A DNA stretch of 31,166 nt from JAGOTN01 sp964538345 (GCA_964538345.1 CAZIFF010000008.1:1-31166); one strand, 5' to 3'; shown: positions 6,677 to 14,357, numbered from the stretch's first letter. Numbers and translations: made by a program. The notes: generated by a model not told the origin, from the letters alone.

Positions 6677-7285
6677 TCAAGCTTGAGACTTTCTATTGAT
6701 TAATGCATTTTTTATAGTCTCACTGTCTGCATATTCTAGTTCTGATCCGGTAGAAAGTCCTCGTCCTAAAATAGTTATCTTAATATTTTTATCTGAAAGA
6801 TTTTTTTTCAAAAAATAAGCAGTATTATCTCCATCAGGATTAGCATTCATAGCCAAAATTATTTCTTCTAATCCATTTACAATTTTTTTATCAATTAGAT
6901 TTAGCAATTCTTTAAATCTGATAAATTTTTGCACATCATCTTCAAGGATAGGTAATAGCCCTCCTAATACAAAATAATATCCATTATAAGCACCACTCTT
7001 TTCAATAGATTCTAAATCTGTATCTCTGGCAACAACTAAAATTTGAGAGTTGTCTCTGTTTTGATTACAGATTTCACACTTAGAAGTATTTATATTTTTT
7101 GTAAAATATTTAAAACAATTTTCACAAATACTAACATTCTTTCTTACTTGTGGTATTAAAGCAGACAATTCACGTACATACTGTTCATTTTTTCTGAGCA
7201 AAAAATAAACAAATCTTTTAGCTTGTCGAGGACCTATTCCTGGAAATTCTCTAAAATATTCTGTTAATTTTTCAATGTCATTCAT
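6677..7285 (-). CDS. recR: Recombination protein RecR
   Basis: 202 residues, the normal length. The order is that of RecR: N-terminal helix-hairpin-helix (FPGIGPRQAKRFVYFLL, about 14-30), a four-Cys zinc finger (CENC...CEIC, about 54-74), a TOPRIM domain with the acidic motif ILVVARDTDLESIE, and the C-terminal GRGLSTGSELEYADSET. RecR loads RecA at gaps together with RecO and RecF. The gene starts 2 bases after the dnaB stop, so the two are translationally linked. Confidence 0.96.
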   Translation of the reverse strand: MNDIEKLTEYFREFPGIGPRQAKRFVYFLLRKNEQYVRELSALIPQVRKNVSICENCFKYFTKNINTSKCEICNQNRDNSQILVVARDTDLESIEKSGAYNGYYFVLGGLLPILEDDVQKFIRFKELLNLIDKKIVNGLEEIILAMNANPDGDNTAYFLKKNLSDKNIKITILGRGLSTGSELEYADSETIKNALINRKSQA

Positions 7286-7287
7286 TT

Positions 7288-8652
7288 TTAAAATGCACCA
7301 ATTCCACTACCGTGGTCTGATTTATCAATTTCTCTGAAACTTGTTTTGTCACTATCAAAGAATAATTCCACCATACCAGTTGGACCATTTCTGTGTTTTT
7401 CAATTAATATTTCAGTGATGTTGTTTCTTTCGTGAGCTTCTTTGTATTTGCTGTCATTATGAATAAACATCACCACGTCAGCATCTTGTTCAATAGAACC
7501 TGAGTCACGAAGGTCTGATAGGCGAGGACGGCCTCCGCGCGATTCAACGGCACGAGAAAGCTGAGAAAGACACAATACAGGCACATTCATCTCTCTTGCC
7601 ATAGCTTTCATACCACGTGAGAGTTCTGTCACTTGTTGCACCATGTTGTCGGAATTTTTTGAGCTTGCAGGACTTGCTAATTGGAGGTAGTCGACAATAA
7701 TCAATCCTAGATTTTTTTCACTTTTTAATCTTCTGGCTACAGCTCTCATGGCTAAAATACTTTTTCCAGCTTCGTCGTCTATGAAGATAGGTGCTTTTGC
7801 TAATGTATCGAGAGCGTCGCGAATTCTATTAAAATCATCACTATCCATTTTTTTTCCGGTGCGAAGTTTCCATGAATCAACTTGAGATTGTGCGGCAAGC
7901 ATTCTGTCTATTAATTGTTGTGTAGACATTTCAAGAGAAAATATTCCAACAGAGACTCCATGATCAACAGCTGCACGTCGAGCAATATCAAGTGCCAAAG
8001 ATGTTTTTCCTTGTGATGGTCTTGCCGCTAAAATAATCAAATCAGATGGTTGAAGACCAGATAATTTATTATCCAAACTTGCAAAGCCAGTTGGCACACC
8101 TCTCAAAGAATCATCTGAGCCACTTAGTTTTTCAATTCTTTCCCAAGTTTCTGTTAGGTTGTCTTTAATTGCAGTGTAACTATGTAGAGAAGGGATGTTT
8201 GTTACATCAAAAATTTTCTTTTCTGCGACATCCATTATTTCATCAATATTTCTAATTTCATCATAACCAAGTTGAGAAATATCTTCTGCTGCGCGAATCA
8301 ATCCACGCATCATTGCTTTTTTCTGAACTATTTCAGCATAGTGTTTAACGTTGGCAGAAGAGGGAACTTGTTCTGTGAGTTCAGCTAAATAAGATTTTCC
8401 GCCAACTTGCTCAAGCATTCCTCTTTCTTTAAGACGATTTGATAAAGAAAGTATGTCGATAGGTTTTCCTTGTGTATGAAGCTCTAGCATAGTGTCATAA
8501 ATCTTTCTGTGTCTTTCTGCATAAAAAGATTCCGGACGAATAATATCTAAAATTTCATACATCGCCTCAGGGCGAATCATCACGGCACCAAGCACGGCTC
8601 TTTCGCTTTCGTTTGCTTGTGGAGGTATTTTCATTGGGTCTCTGGTAGACAT
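7288..8652 (-). CDS. dnaB: Replicative DNA helicase DnaB
   Basis: 454 residues, full length. The N-terminal helical domain (about 10-150) begins PPQANESERAVLGAVM, typical of DnaB. The RecA-like ATPase domain starts near 180 with Walker A ARPSQGKTS (about 210-218), then the FSLEMS motif, Walker B LIIVDYLQL, and RGGRPRLSDLRDSGSIEQDAD near the C-terminus (quoted in part). It unwinds DNA at the replication fork as a hexamer. No intein is present. A TAAACT hexamer ends 7 bases before the ATG, another possible short leader. Confidence 0.97.
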   Translation of the reverse strand: MSTRDPMKIPPQANESERAVLGAVMIRPEAMYEILDIIRPESFYAERHRKIYDTMLELHTQGKPIDILSLSNRLKERGMLEQVGGKSYLAELTEQVPSSANVKHYAEIVQKKAMMRGLIRAAEDISQLGYDEIRNIDEIMDVAEKKIFDVTNIPSLHSYTAIKDNLTETWERIEKLSGSDDSLRGVPTGFASLDNKLSGLQPSDLIILAARPSQGKTSLALDIARRAAVDHGVSVGIFSLEMSTQQLIDRMLAAQSQVDSWKLRTGKKMDSDDFNRIRDALDTLAKAPIFIDDEAGKSILAMRAVARRLKSEKNLGLIIVDYLQLASPASSKNSDNMVQQVTELSRGMKAMAREMNVPVLCLSQLSRAVESRGGRPRLSDLRDSGSIEQDADVVMFIHNDSKYKEAHERNNITEILIEKHRNGPTGMVELFFDSDKTSFREIDKSDHGSGIGAF

Positions 8653-8735
8653 AGGACATAGTTTAACACAAGCCGAAAATTCATTTTTTCTTTAGAAAGT
8701 GTATAAGCTGTGTTTAATTTGTGTATGAGAATGAG

Positions 8736-10130
8736 CTATAAAAGCTTTATTTCTGGCCCTTTTGGAGTATCTTTGACTTCGTAACCCTCTTCGGTGATCA
8801 TTTCACGAATTGCATCAGCTTTTATAAAGTCTCCAGATTTTCTGGCGCTTTCTCTTTCATCAATTAATTTTTGTACAGAATCTGGAATATTGATCTGCAT
8901 TTTTGATGCCAAGTTTGCAATAGCTTCTAAATTTAAACCTAAAACTTTATCGAAATCTAAAATAGTTTCTCGTTTATCTTTTTCCGAAACATTTTTATCT
9001 TTAATTAATTCCCATATTAATGCAATTGATTTAGCTGTATTTAAATCATCATTTATAAACTTTAAAAATTTATCTTTATATTCAGAATTTATTTCTCCTC
9101 CTTTTTCAAATTGCGATACTAAAAGTGCTAATTTTTCAAAAGCAGTCTTTGAAGCTTTAAGTGCTTCCCATGTAAAATTGATTTGAGTTTTATAATCTGC
9201 AGTTAATAGCCAGTATCTGTAAACAATAGGTGAAATATTTTTTTCTAATAAATCACTCAAATAAATATCATTTTTTAATGACTTAGATATCTTTTCTCCA
9301 TTAATTAAAATGTGATTGAAATGCAACCAAAAATTGGCTTGCATTTTTTGATTAGCACTTTCAGATTGAGCGATTTCATTATTGTGATGAACTGGTATGT
9401 GATCTATTCCTCCAGTGTGAATATCAAAAGTCTCTCCTAAATATTTTTTAGACATTGCAGAGCATTCAATATGCCATCCTGGAAATCCAACACCCCAAGG
9501 AGAATTCCATTCTTGCTGCCTGTTGTCTTCTGGTTTTGAAAATTTCCACAAAGCGAAATCGGTTGGATTTCTTTTTTCTTCATTTACACCAATACGCGCG
9601 CCTTCTTTTAAATTTGAGATGTCTATTTTTCCTAAATCTCCATAAGCAGGGAAGGTTGATGTATCAAAATAAATGCCGTCTGAGGTTTTGTAAGTATGGC
9701 CTCTTTGTTCTAAAACTTGAATCATTTCAATTTGTTCCTATATATGATCAGATGCTTTTGTAAAAATTGTTTCTTCTGTTTTTATATTTAAAAGCTTTAG
9801 GTCTGAAAATAATATTTTTGTGATTTCATCAGTGATGTCTGGCGCGCGAAGCGAAGCTTCGCGCGCTTTCTTCTCAATTTTATCTTCACCATCATCGCCA
9901 TCGTCTGTAAGGTGTCCAACATCGGTAATATTGATAACTTGTTTTACTTTATAATTTTGATATAGAAATAATCTTTTTAAAGTATCTGCAAAAATATAAG
10001 CACGCATATTACCAATATGAGCTCTGCTATAAACAGTAGGGCCACAGTGATACATTGAAACCTCACCATTTTTAATTGGCTCAAATAATTCAATTTCTCC
10101 TCCTAATGTATTTTTAAAATAAATCCTCAT
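8736..10130 (-). CDS. cysS: Cysteinyl-tRNA synthetase with one in-frame TAG
   Basis: 464 codons in one frame with a single TAG at 9738-9740 between ...TKASDHI and EQIEMIQVLEQRG. All active-site features are intact on both sides: zinc Cys in YHCGPTVY, HIGN (HIGH motif), GWHIECS, HHNNEIAQ and KISKS (KMSKS motif). No bases are missing, and the residue at this place is usually Glu, Pro or similar, so GAG to TAG is a plausible single change. CysRS is normally essential. A nonsense variant in part of the population, a sequencing error, or readthrough are all possible. TAG is used as a normal stop by ctpA and rplI, so there is no general reassignment. A downstream ATG at 9723 would yield only the C-terminal part. 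Confidence 0.85.
9842..9866. repeat. GC-rich perfect palindrome inside cysS
   Basis: Two 11-base arms (GCGCGCGAAGC and its complement, 9842-9852 and 9856-9866) surround a 3-base loop. It is read in frame in CysS as part of KKAREASLRAPDI, in the loop after the TDVGHLTDDGDDGEDKIEKK region. Its GC content contrasts sharply with the AT-rich gene. Confidence 0.75.
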
Positions 10131-10167
10131 TTTGTTTATTCTTCAATATTTAGCAACATGCATTTGC

Positions 10168-10206
10168 AAATTAAAAACGGTTAGGTTTAGGTCTGGGTTT
10201 TTAATT
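10168..10206. repeat. 39-bp direct repeat, copy 1
   Basis: This 39-base unit is repeated exactly at 10233-10271. It carries its own 10-bp stem (AATTAAAAAC at 10169-10178, GTTTTTAATT at 10197-10206) and a GT-rich loop with GGTTAGGTTTAGG. It lies in the leader region 37 bases upstream of cysS. Confidence 0.85.
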
Positions 10207-10222
10207 CATTCTAATTATAAAC

Positions 10223-10282
10223 AAAATAACTTAAATTAAAAACGGTTAGGTTTAGGTCTGGGTTTTTAATTTAAGTTATTTT
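10223..10282. repeat. 21-bp hairpin containing repeat copy 2, after corA
   Basis: Two perfectly complementary 21-base arms (10223-10243 and 10262-10282) surround an 18-base loop. The inner 39 bases (10233-10271) match copy 1 exactly. On the minus strand it begins 5 bases after the corA stop codon and ends in a T-rich tract, so it may serve as the corA terminator. Confidence 0.85.
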
Positions 10283-10286
10283 GGAT

Positions 10287-11213
10287 CTATAACCATTTTT
10301 TAGATCTAAAAAATATAAACATCGCTAAGGTTAATGTAATCATTATGAAAATAATTTTTATAAAATCATTTTCTTGGCCAACGATGGGAAGATTTTCTGC
10401 ATTCATTCCAAAGACGGTCGCAACCAAAGATAGTGGCAAAACCACAAAAGCCATAACTGTAAGATTTTTTGTAATCTCGTTTTGTTTTGTGGTTAGTAGA
10501 GAGTCGTGTGTATGGCTTAATTATACAAAATATTATTTTACAATTTATAAATTAGTAGAGACTTTGTAGTATTCACTTACAATTGTATGTAAATGATACT
10601 TAAAATCTTCCCCAAAAAACTTTTGCCCAATTATTTGAAATGATTCCAGAACTTCTTTATGAGTAGCCAAGGATTCTTTAAAAGTTAAAATCACTCTATT
10701 TAATTTAGAAATTTCTATAACCATTTGTCTTTCTTGTCCGTGGAATATTTTTTGCTCAATATCGTTGGTTAGATCTCTAATTTTTTCAATTCGATTTAGC
10801 ATCTGTTTGTAAAAATGTTGAATCATATAAAAGAATACAAAACCCCCATGATTTCCCAAATCACTTTTATCTAAAATTGATTGCACTTCAAAAACTTTTG
10901 AAAAATCGTGTAAGGCATCAATACTGTCATAGTGAGTCGTGATTATGAAATTTTTCCCAATAACAAAATCAATCTCTTGAGTTTTTTTGGTTTCAGCGTC
11001 TGAGGCATTTGGAGAATAAGATATTGGAAAATGTAATATTAAATATAAAAATTTATTATTTATATCAACACGAGGTCTTACAGTAGGGGAAAGAAGCTCA
11101 TTAGCTACTTCTGGTGTTATAGAAAACTCCTCAATTAATTTTCTGGCTTCGGTGCTTGTAGGATTTTCTAAATCAATCCATGTTACATCTTTATAAACTG
11201 AATCTTTTCGCAT
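10287..11213 (-). pseudogene. corA: CorA-type Mg2+/Co2+ transporter with three in-frame TAA codons
   Basis: The frame from ATG 11213 to TAG 10287-10289 spans 309 codons and encodes a complete CorA apart from three TAA codons at 10545-10547, 10533-10535 and 10521-10523. Before them is the cytoplasmic domain, ending IVSEYYKVSTNL. After them, still in frame, come SHTHDSLLTTKQNEITKNL, the first membrane helix with the GMN selectivity motif (VFGMNAENLP) and a second helix ending RSKKWL. The spacing across the stops matches the usual CorA linker length as I recall it, so nothing seems inserted or lost. As written, the protein would end before its pore. It could be a young pseudogene, a consensus error or something translated unusually. 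Confidence 0.8.
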
Positions 11214-11236
11214 GAAAATATTTTAGCATATTTTGT

Positions 11237-11265
11237 TTGACTGCCACTAATAGTTTTGCGATACT
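11237..11265 (+). promoter_or_regulatory. Promoter of ctpA
   Basis: TTGACT (11237-11242) and GATACT (11260-11265) are separated by 17 bases in the 63-base gap between divergent corA and ctpA. Predicted start is near 11272, only about 5 bases before the ATG at 11277. Confidence 0.55.
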
Positions 11266-11276
11266 AATTGTACTTT

Positions 11277-12497
11277 ATGAGACAACAGTTACAACAAATT
11301 TCTAAAAATTTATTTTTCGCTACATTATCAATCGTTTTAGTTATCGGAATTTTTGGTGTGGGTTTTTATATTGGAAATGAAAGTAGTAGAAATTCTAAAA
11401 ACCAGTTGAATGCACAAGCCCCTGCTGAATTAGATGATTTTTGGAAGGTATGGTCTTTGATTGATGAAAAATATGTTGCAGCAACAACATCAGAATCAAT
11501 TTCAAATGAAGAAAAAATTTATGGCGCAATAGTTGGTATGGTAGACGCACTTGGTGATCCTTATACTAGATTTTTGCCTCCTGAAGACAACAAAGATTTT
11601 GCTGAAAGTATAAGCGGTAATTTTTCTGGTGTTGGAATGGAAATCGGTAAAAAAGAAGGATTGATTGTTGTTATATCTCCATTAAAAGATACTCCTGCTG
11701 ATAAAGCTGGCATTGAAGCTGGTGATATTGTTTTAAAGATTGATGAAAAAATAACTTCAGAAATGTCTGTTGATGAAGCTGTGTCTTTAATTCGTGGCGA
11801 AAAAGGTACTACAGTTGAACTTACAATTGCTAGAGAAGGGGATAGTGAGCCAAGAGTGATAAAGGTTGTAAGAGAAAATATCCGTATACCAACATTAGAT
11901 TATGAAAATAGAAGAGATGGAATTTTTGTTATTTCATTATTCAATTTTTCTGCCGGAGTTGAAAATGATTTTAGAAAAGCTTTGCGAGAATTTGTGTTGT
12001 CAAAATCAGATAAATTGATTTTAGATATGCGTGGTAATCCTGGTGGATATTTAGATGCTGCTGTAGATATTTCAAGTTGGTTTCTTCCTACTGGAAAGAT
12101 AATTGTTCAAGAAGATTTTGGAAAAAATGGTGAAGAAAAAATCTTTAGAAGCAAAGGATACAATATCTTTAATCAAAATTTGAATATGGTGGTTTTGGTT
12201 GATGGGGGATCTGCAAGTGCTTCTGAGATTGTGGCTGGTGCATTAAAAGAGCATGGTGTAGCAAAAATTGTTGGTGAAAAGACTTTTGGAAAAGGTTCAG
12301 TTCAAGAATTAATACCAATTTCAGCAGATACATCATTGAAGGTTACTATAGCTAGATGGCTTACTCCAAACGGTGTTTCAATTTCAGAATCAGGTCTAGA
12401 ACCAGATATTAAAGTAGAGCAGGATGACGAGGACACAAAAAATAAGATTGATACTCAATTAGAAGAAGCAGTTGAAATTCTTTTGAAAAAGCGATAG
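11277..12497 (+). CDS. S41-family C-terminal processing peptidase (CtpA/Prc-like)
   Basis: 406 residues from ATG 11277; an in-frame TTG nine bases upstream is less likely. An N-terminal signal anchor (about 12-32) is followed by an N-terminal helical part with DPYTRFLPPEDNKDF, a PDZ domain (about 115-195, SGNFSGVGMEIG through GEKGTTVELTIARE) and the peptidase core. The Ser-Lys dyad lies in DGGSASASEIVAGALKEHG (Ser near 314) and KTFGKGSVQEL (Lys near 339). These enzymes trim C-termini of exported or cell-wall proteins outside the membrane. Followed by rplI after 9 bases, probably co-transcribed. The protein ends in an acidic, Lys-rich tail. Confidence 0.93.
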   Translation: MRQQLQQISKNLFFATLSIVLVIGIFGVGFYIGNESSRNSKNQLNAQAPAELDDFWKVWSLIDEKYVAATTSESISNEEKIYGAIVGMVDALGDPYTRFLPPEDNKDFAESISGNFSGVGMEIGKKEGLIVVISPLKDTPADKAGIEAGDIVLKIDEKITSEMSVDEAVSLIRGEKGTTVELTIAREGDSEPRVIKVVRENIRIPTLDYENRRDGIFVISLFNFSAGVENDFRKALREFVLSKSDKLILDMRGNPGGYLDAAVDISSWFLPTGKIIVQEDFGKNGEEKIFRSKGYNIFNQNLNMVVLVDGGSASASEIVAGALKEHGVAKIVGEKTFGKGSVQELIPISADTSLKVTIARWLTPNGVSISESGLEPDIKVEQDDEDTKNKIDTQLEEAVEILLKKR

Positions 12498-12506
12498 GTT
12501 ATAAAT

Positions 12507-12950
12507 ATGAAAATTATATTACTTAAAGATGTTCCAAAAGTGGGACGTAAGGATGATATTATTGATGTAAATCAAGGATATGCATTCAATATGCTTATAC
12601 CAAGAAAGCTGGCTCGTCCTGCTACTCCAACTGATATCGCAAATGTATCAAATAAAAAAGAGTCCAATAAAAAGCATGAAGAAGAAAAGAAATTAAAAGC
12701 GGTAGAGATGATGAAGTCTTTGCATGGTCAGACTGTGACCTTAAATGAAAAAGCAAATGAAAAGGGTCATCTTTTTTCAAAGGTTCAAGTTAAGGAAATT
12801 TTAGAAGCAATCAAAAAACAATTTGCTTTTGATATTAATCAAAATTGGATATTAGACTTTGAACCAATCAAGAGTGTTGGTGAATATAAAATTCAATTAG
12901 AGGCTTTTGGAGAAAAATCTACTTTCTTACTCAACATTAACAACAGATAG
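12507..12950 (+). CDS. rplI: 50S ribosomal protein L9
   Basis: 147 residues, normal length. The N-terminal domain MKIILLKDVPKVGRKDDIID plus GYAFNMLIPRKLA is diagnostic, followed by the long charged connecting helix (about 45-75) and a C-terminal rRNA-binding domain (HLFSKVQVKEILEAIKKQF; DFEPIKSVGEYKIQLEAF). Its last 24 bases overlap the end of rpmA on the opposite strand. Presence of L9 is useful for placing the organism, because some CPR groups lack it. Confidence 0.96.
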   Translation: MKIILLKDVPKVGRKDDIIDVNQGYAFNMLIPRKLARPATPTDIANVSNKKESNKKHEEEKKLKAVEMMKSLHGQTVTLNEKANEKGHLFSKVQVKEILEAIKKQFAFDINQNWILDFEPIKSVGEYKIQLEAFGEKSTFLLNINNR

Positions 12951-13199
12951 TTTTTTAACTGATCCGTCAAAACGTTTCTTTCGCTTTTCTGTGAAAACGA
13001 TTTTTCCATCTGTAAGAGCAAAAAGAGTGTGGTCTTTTCCAACTCCAACATTTTTTCCAGGAAGAATCTTTGTACCTCTTTGACGTACAATAACCATTCC
13101 AGTCTTTACTTTTTCACCAGCGTAAAGTTTAGTTCCAAGATATTGTGGATTTGAGTCTCTGAGGTTTTTAGCTGTACCCGCGGCTTTAACTGTTGACAT
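12927..13199 (-). CDS. rpmA: 50S ribosomal protein L27
   Basis: 90 residues. The core is clear: RDSNPQYLGTKLYAGEKVKTG (quoted in part), VRQRGTKILPGKNVGVGKDHTLFAL, with the C-terminal FTEKRKKRFDGSVKKLSV. The N-terminus, MSTVKAAGTAKNLRDS, lacks the usual HKKGxGSSxNGRDS lysines and Gly/Ser-rich stretch that reaches the peptidyl transferase centre, so this is a divergent N-terminal arm. The gene is detached from rplU and its 3' end overlaps rplI tail to tail by 24 bases. Confidence 0.95.
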   Translation of the reverse strand: MSTVKAAGTAKNLRDSNPQYLGTKLYAGEKVKTGMVIVRQRGTKILPGKNVGVGKDHTLFALTDGKIVFTEKRKKRFDGSVKKLSVVNVE

Positions 13200-13256
13200 A
13201 ATATTTTAGTTTTTCTTTAAAGTTTCTTTATCTTTTATATGTTTAGATAAGTGCAT

Positions 13257-13616
13257 ATGAGATTAACGCATTTCTTGAAAGAAGGCAAGGGGATAAGGCT
13301 TCTAAACAGTACTATTGTTTTGGCTGTGTTTTTCAATTTATATTCGTTTGGTTATATTGCCGGTATGGATAAAACACACCCAAAGGTGATGATTTTTGAG
13401 CCAAAAAAGGCCATTTGTGAGGTAGAAAAAGGTGAAGAAATTGAGGTTGAGACTCATACTGGAAATTTAGTGGCTTCAAAGACTGGCACTCGTGTGTACT
13501 ATATTTGGTGTTCTGGGGTAAATCGAATAAAGCCTGAAAATAGGCGCTATTTTGGCACTTTGGACGAAGCCTTAAAAAAGGGCTATAAACCTGCTCAGAA
13601 TTGCCCTGGTATGTAA
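13257..13616 (+). CDS. Membrane-anchored small protein with Ada-like/metal-ribbon C-terminal motif
   Basis: 119 residues from ATG 13257; GTG 13251 is an in-frame alternative. After a basic N-terminus there is one membrane segment (about 17-37, STIVLAVFFNLYSFGYIAGM). The extracytoplasmic part ends with GNLVASKTGTRVYYIWCSG, NRIKPENRRYF, TLDEALKKGYKPAQNC. This order (GN..S..G..YY...C......I.PEN...F.T..EA...GY.PA..C) resembles the small Ada-like metal-binding module seen at the ends of many secreted nucleases and CPR membrane proteins. The usual third Cys pattern is not complete, so metal binding is unsure. A terminator follows. Confidence 0.65.
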   Translation: MRLTHFLKEGKGIRLLNSTIVLAVFFNLYSFGYIAGMDKTHPKVMIFEPKKAICEVEKGEEIEVETHTGNLVASKTGTRVYYIWCSGVNRIKPENRRYFGTLDEALKKGYKPAQNCPGM

Positions 13617-13620
13617 AAAT

Positions 13621-13641
13621 ATGGCTTTGTTAAGCCATTTT
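13621..13641 (+). terminator. Rho-independent terminator
   Basis: A 7-bp stem ATGGCTT/AAGCCAT (13621-13627 and 13632-13638) with a 4-base loop is followed by T residues, directly after the 13257-13616 gene. Confidence 0.75.
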
Positions 13642-13667
13642 ATATATTGAGAGTTGTGGAAAGGTGG

Positions 13668-13696
13668 TTGACTTTTTGACTTCAATCTGCTAGGAT
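13668..13696 (+). promoter_or_regulatory. Promoter of the transglycosylase gene
   Basis: TTGACT (13668-13673) and TAGGAT (13691-13696) are 17 bases apart. The resulting leader is about 80 bases long and contains two hairpins. Confidence 0.6.
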
Positions 13697-13704
13697 GATT
13701 AGGT

Positions 13705-13769
13705 CTCAGTTAGATATAGCTGAGCTTTTTAGTTTCAGGCCTTTTAACAAAAAGATCACCTGAAGCCTG
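13705..13769 (+). promoter_or_regulatory. Structured 5' leader with possible attenuator
   Basis: The leader holds a CTCAG/CTGAG hairpin (13705-13709 and 13720-13724) followed at once by CTTTTT, like an intrinsic terminator. A second stem TTCAGG/CCTGAA (13734-13739 and 13759-13764) can switch to CAGGC/GCCTG (13736-13740 and 13765-13769). Such a layout could allow attenuation control of the transglycosylase gene; no known riboswitch class was recognised. Confidence 0.4.
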
Positions 13770-13785
13770 CGTTCGAGGAAGATGG

Positions 13786-14298
13786 TTGCATACGCAGATT
13801 GTCCTTAACATACGATCTATAATAAATCTTGCAATGGGGTTGGCTATGTTTGTAGCAACAGTAACAGTGGGTGATTCTTTGATCCCACAAACACCAGTTG
13901 CCACAGTTCAGGCAGCCGCTCCGATTGAAGAAGTTGTAGTTTCTGAGAAATCGAAAGATATTTCAGAAGCTGCACTTATATCAAACACAGAAGCACAAGT
14001 TAAAGCATATTTCACTGATACTCCAATTTTAGCTGAAATTGCTTTCTGTGAGTCTCGTTATCGCCAATTCGGTACTAACGGAGAAGTGTTGAGAGGTGTA
14101 GAAAATGCTCAGGACGTCGGCGTTATGCAGATTAATGAGAAATATCACCTTGATACTGCACAGAAGCTTGGTCTAAATCTTTACACACTAGAAGGTAACA
14201 TGGCGTACGGAAGGTATCTATACGATACACAAGGTACAAAACCATGGAACTACTCAAGTGCTTGTTGGGGTAAACACCGAGAAGTTGCGCTTAAGTAA
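13786..14298 (+). CDS. Secreted lytic transglycosylase-like (SLT/lysozyme fold) protein
   Basis: 170 residues from a TTG start, chosen because GAGGAAG lies 5-6 bases upstream; an in-frame ATG at 13834 is the alternative. A signal peptide or anchor (about 8-45, ending VQAA) is followed by a short linker and a lysozyme-like domain (about 70-170). AEIAFCESRYRQF holds the candidate catalytic Glu, then NAQDVGVMQINEKYH (the GxMQI motif of SLT enzymes), NMAYGRYLYDTQGTKPW and SACW. It would cut peptidoglycan glycan strands outside the cell. It has its own promoter and structured leader, and a strong terminator follows. Confidence 0.8.
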   Translation: MHTQIVLNIRSIINLAMGLAMFVATVTVGDSLIPQTPVATVQAAAPIEEVVVSEKSKDISEAALISNTEAQVKAYFTDTPILAEIAFCESRYRQFGTNGEVLRGVENAQDVGVMQINEKYHLDTAQKLGLNLYTLEGNMAYGRYLYDTQGTKPWNYSSACWGKHREVALK

Positions 14299-14303
14299 AA
14301 AAC

Positions 14304-14337
14304 AAAAAACGCCCGCATTAATTTGCGGGCGTTTTTT
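14304..14337 (+). terminator. Strong Rho-independent terminator
   Basis: An 8-bp GC-rich stem CGCCCGCA/TGCGGGCG (14310-14317 and 14324-14331), extended by A-T pairs, with a 6-base loop and T-run, just after the transglycosylase gene. Confidence 0.95.
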
Positions 14338-14357
14338 GTTTGAGTTTTTATTTAAAT

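Noticed and set aside
10345..10569. Plus-strand 74-codon frame
   Set aside because: It lies antisense to the CorA C-terminal region, which is recognisable on the minus strand despite the stops.
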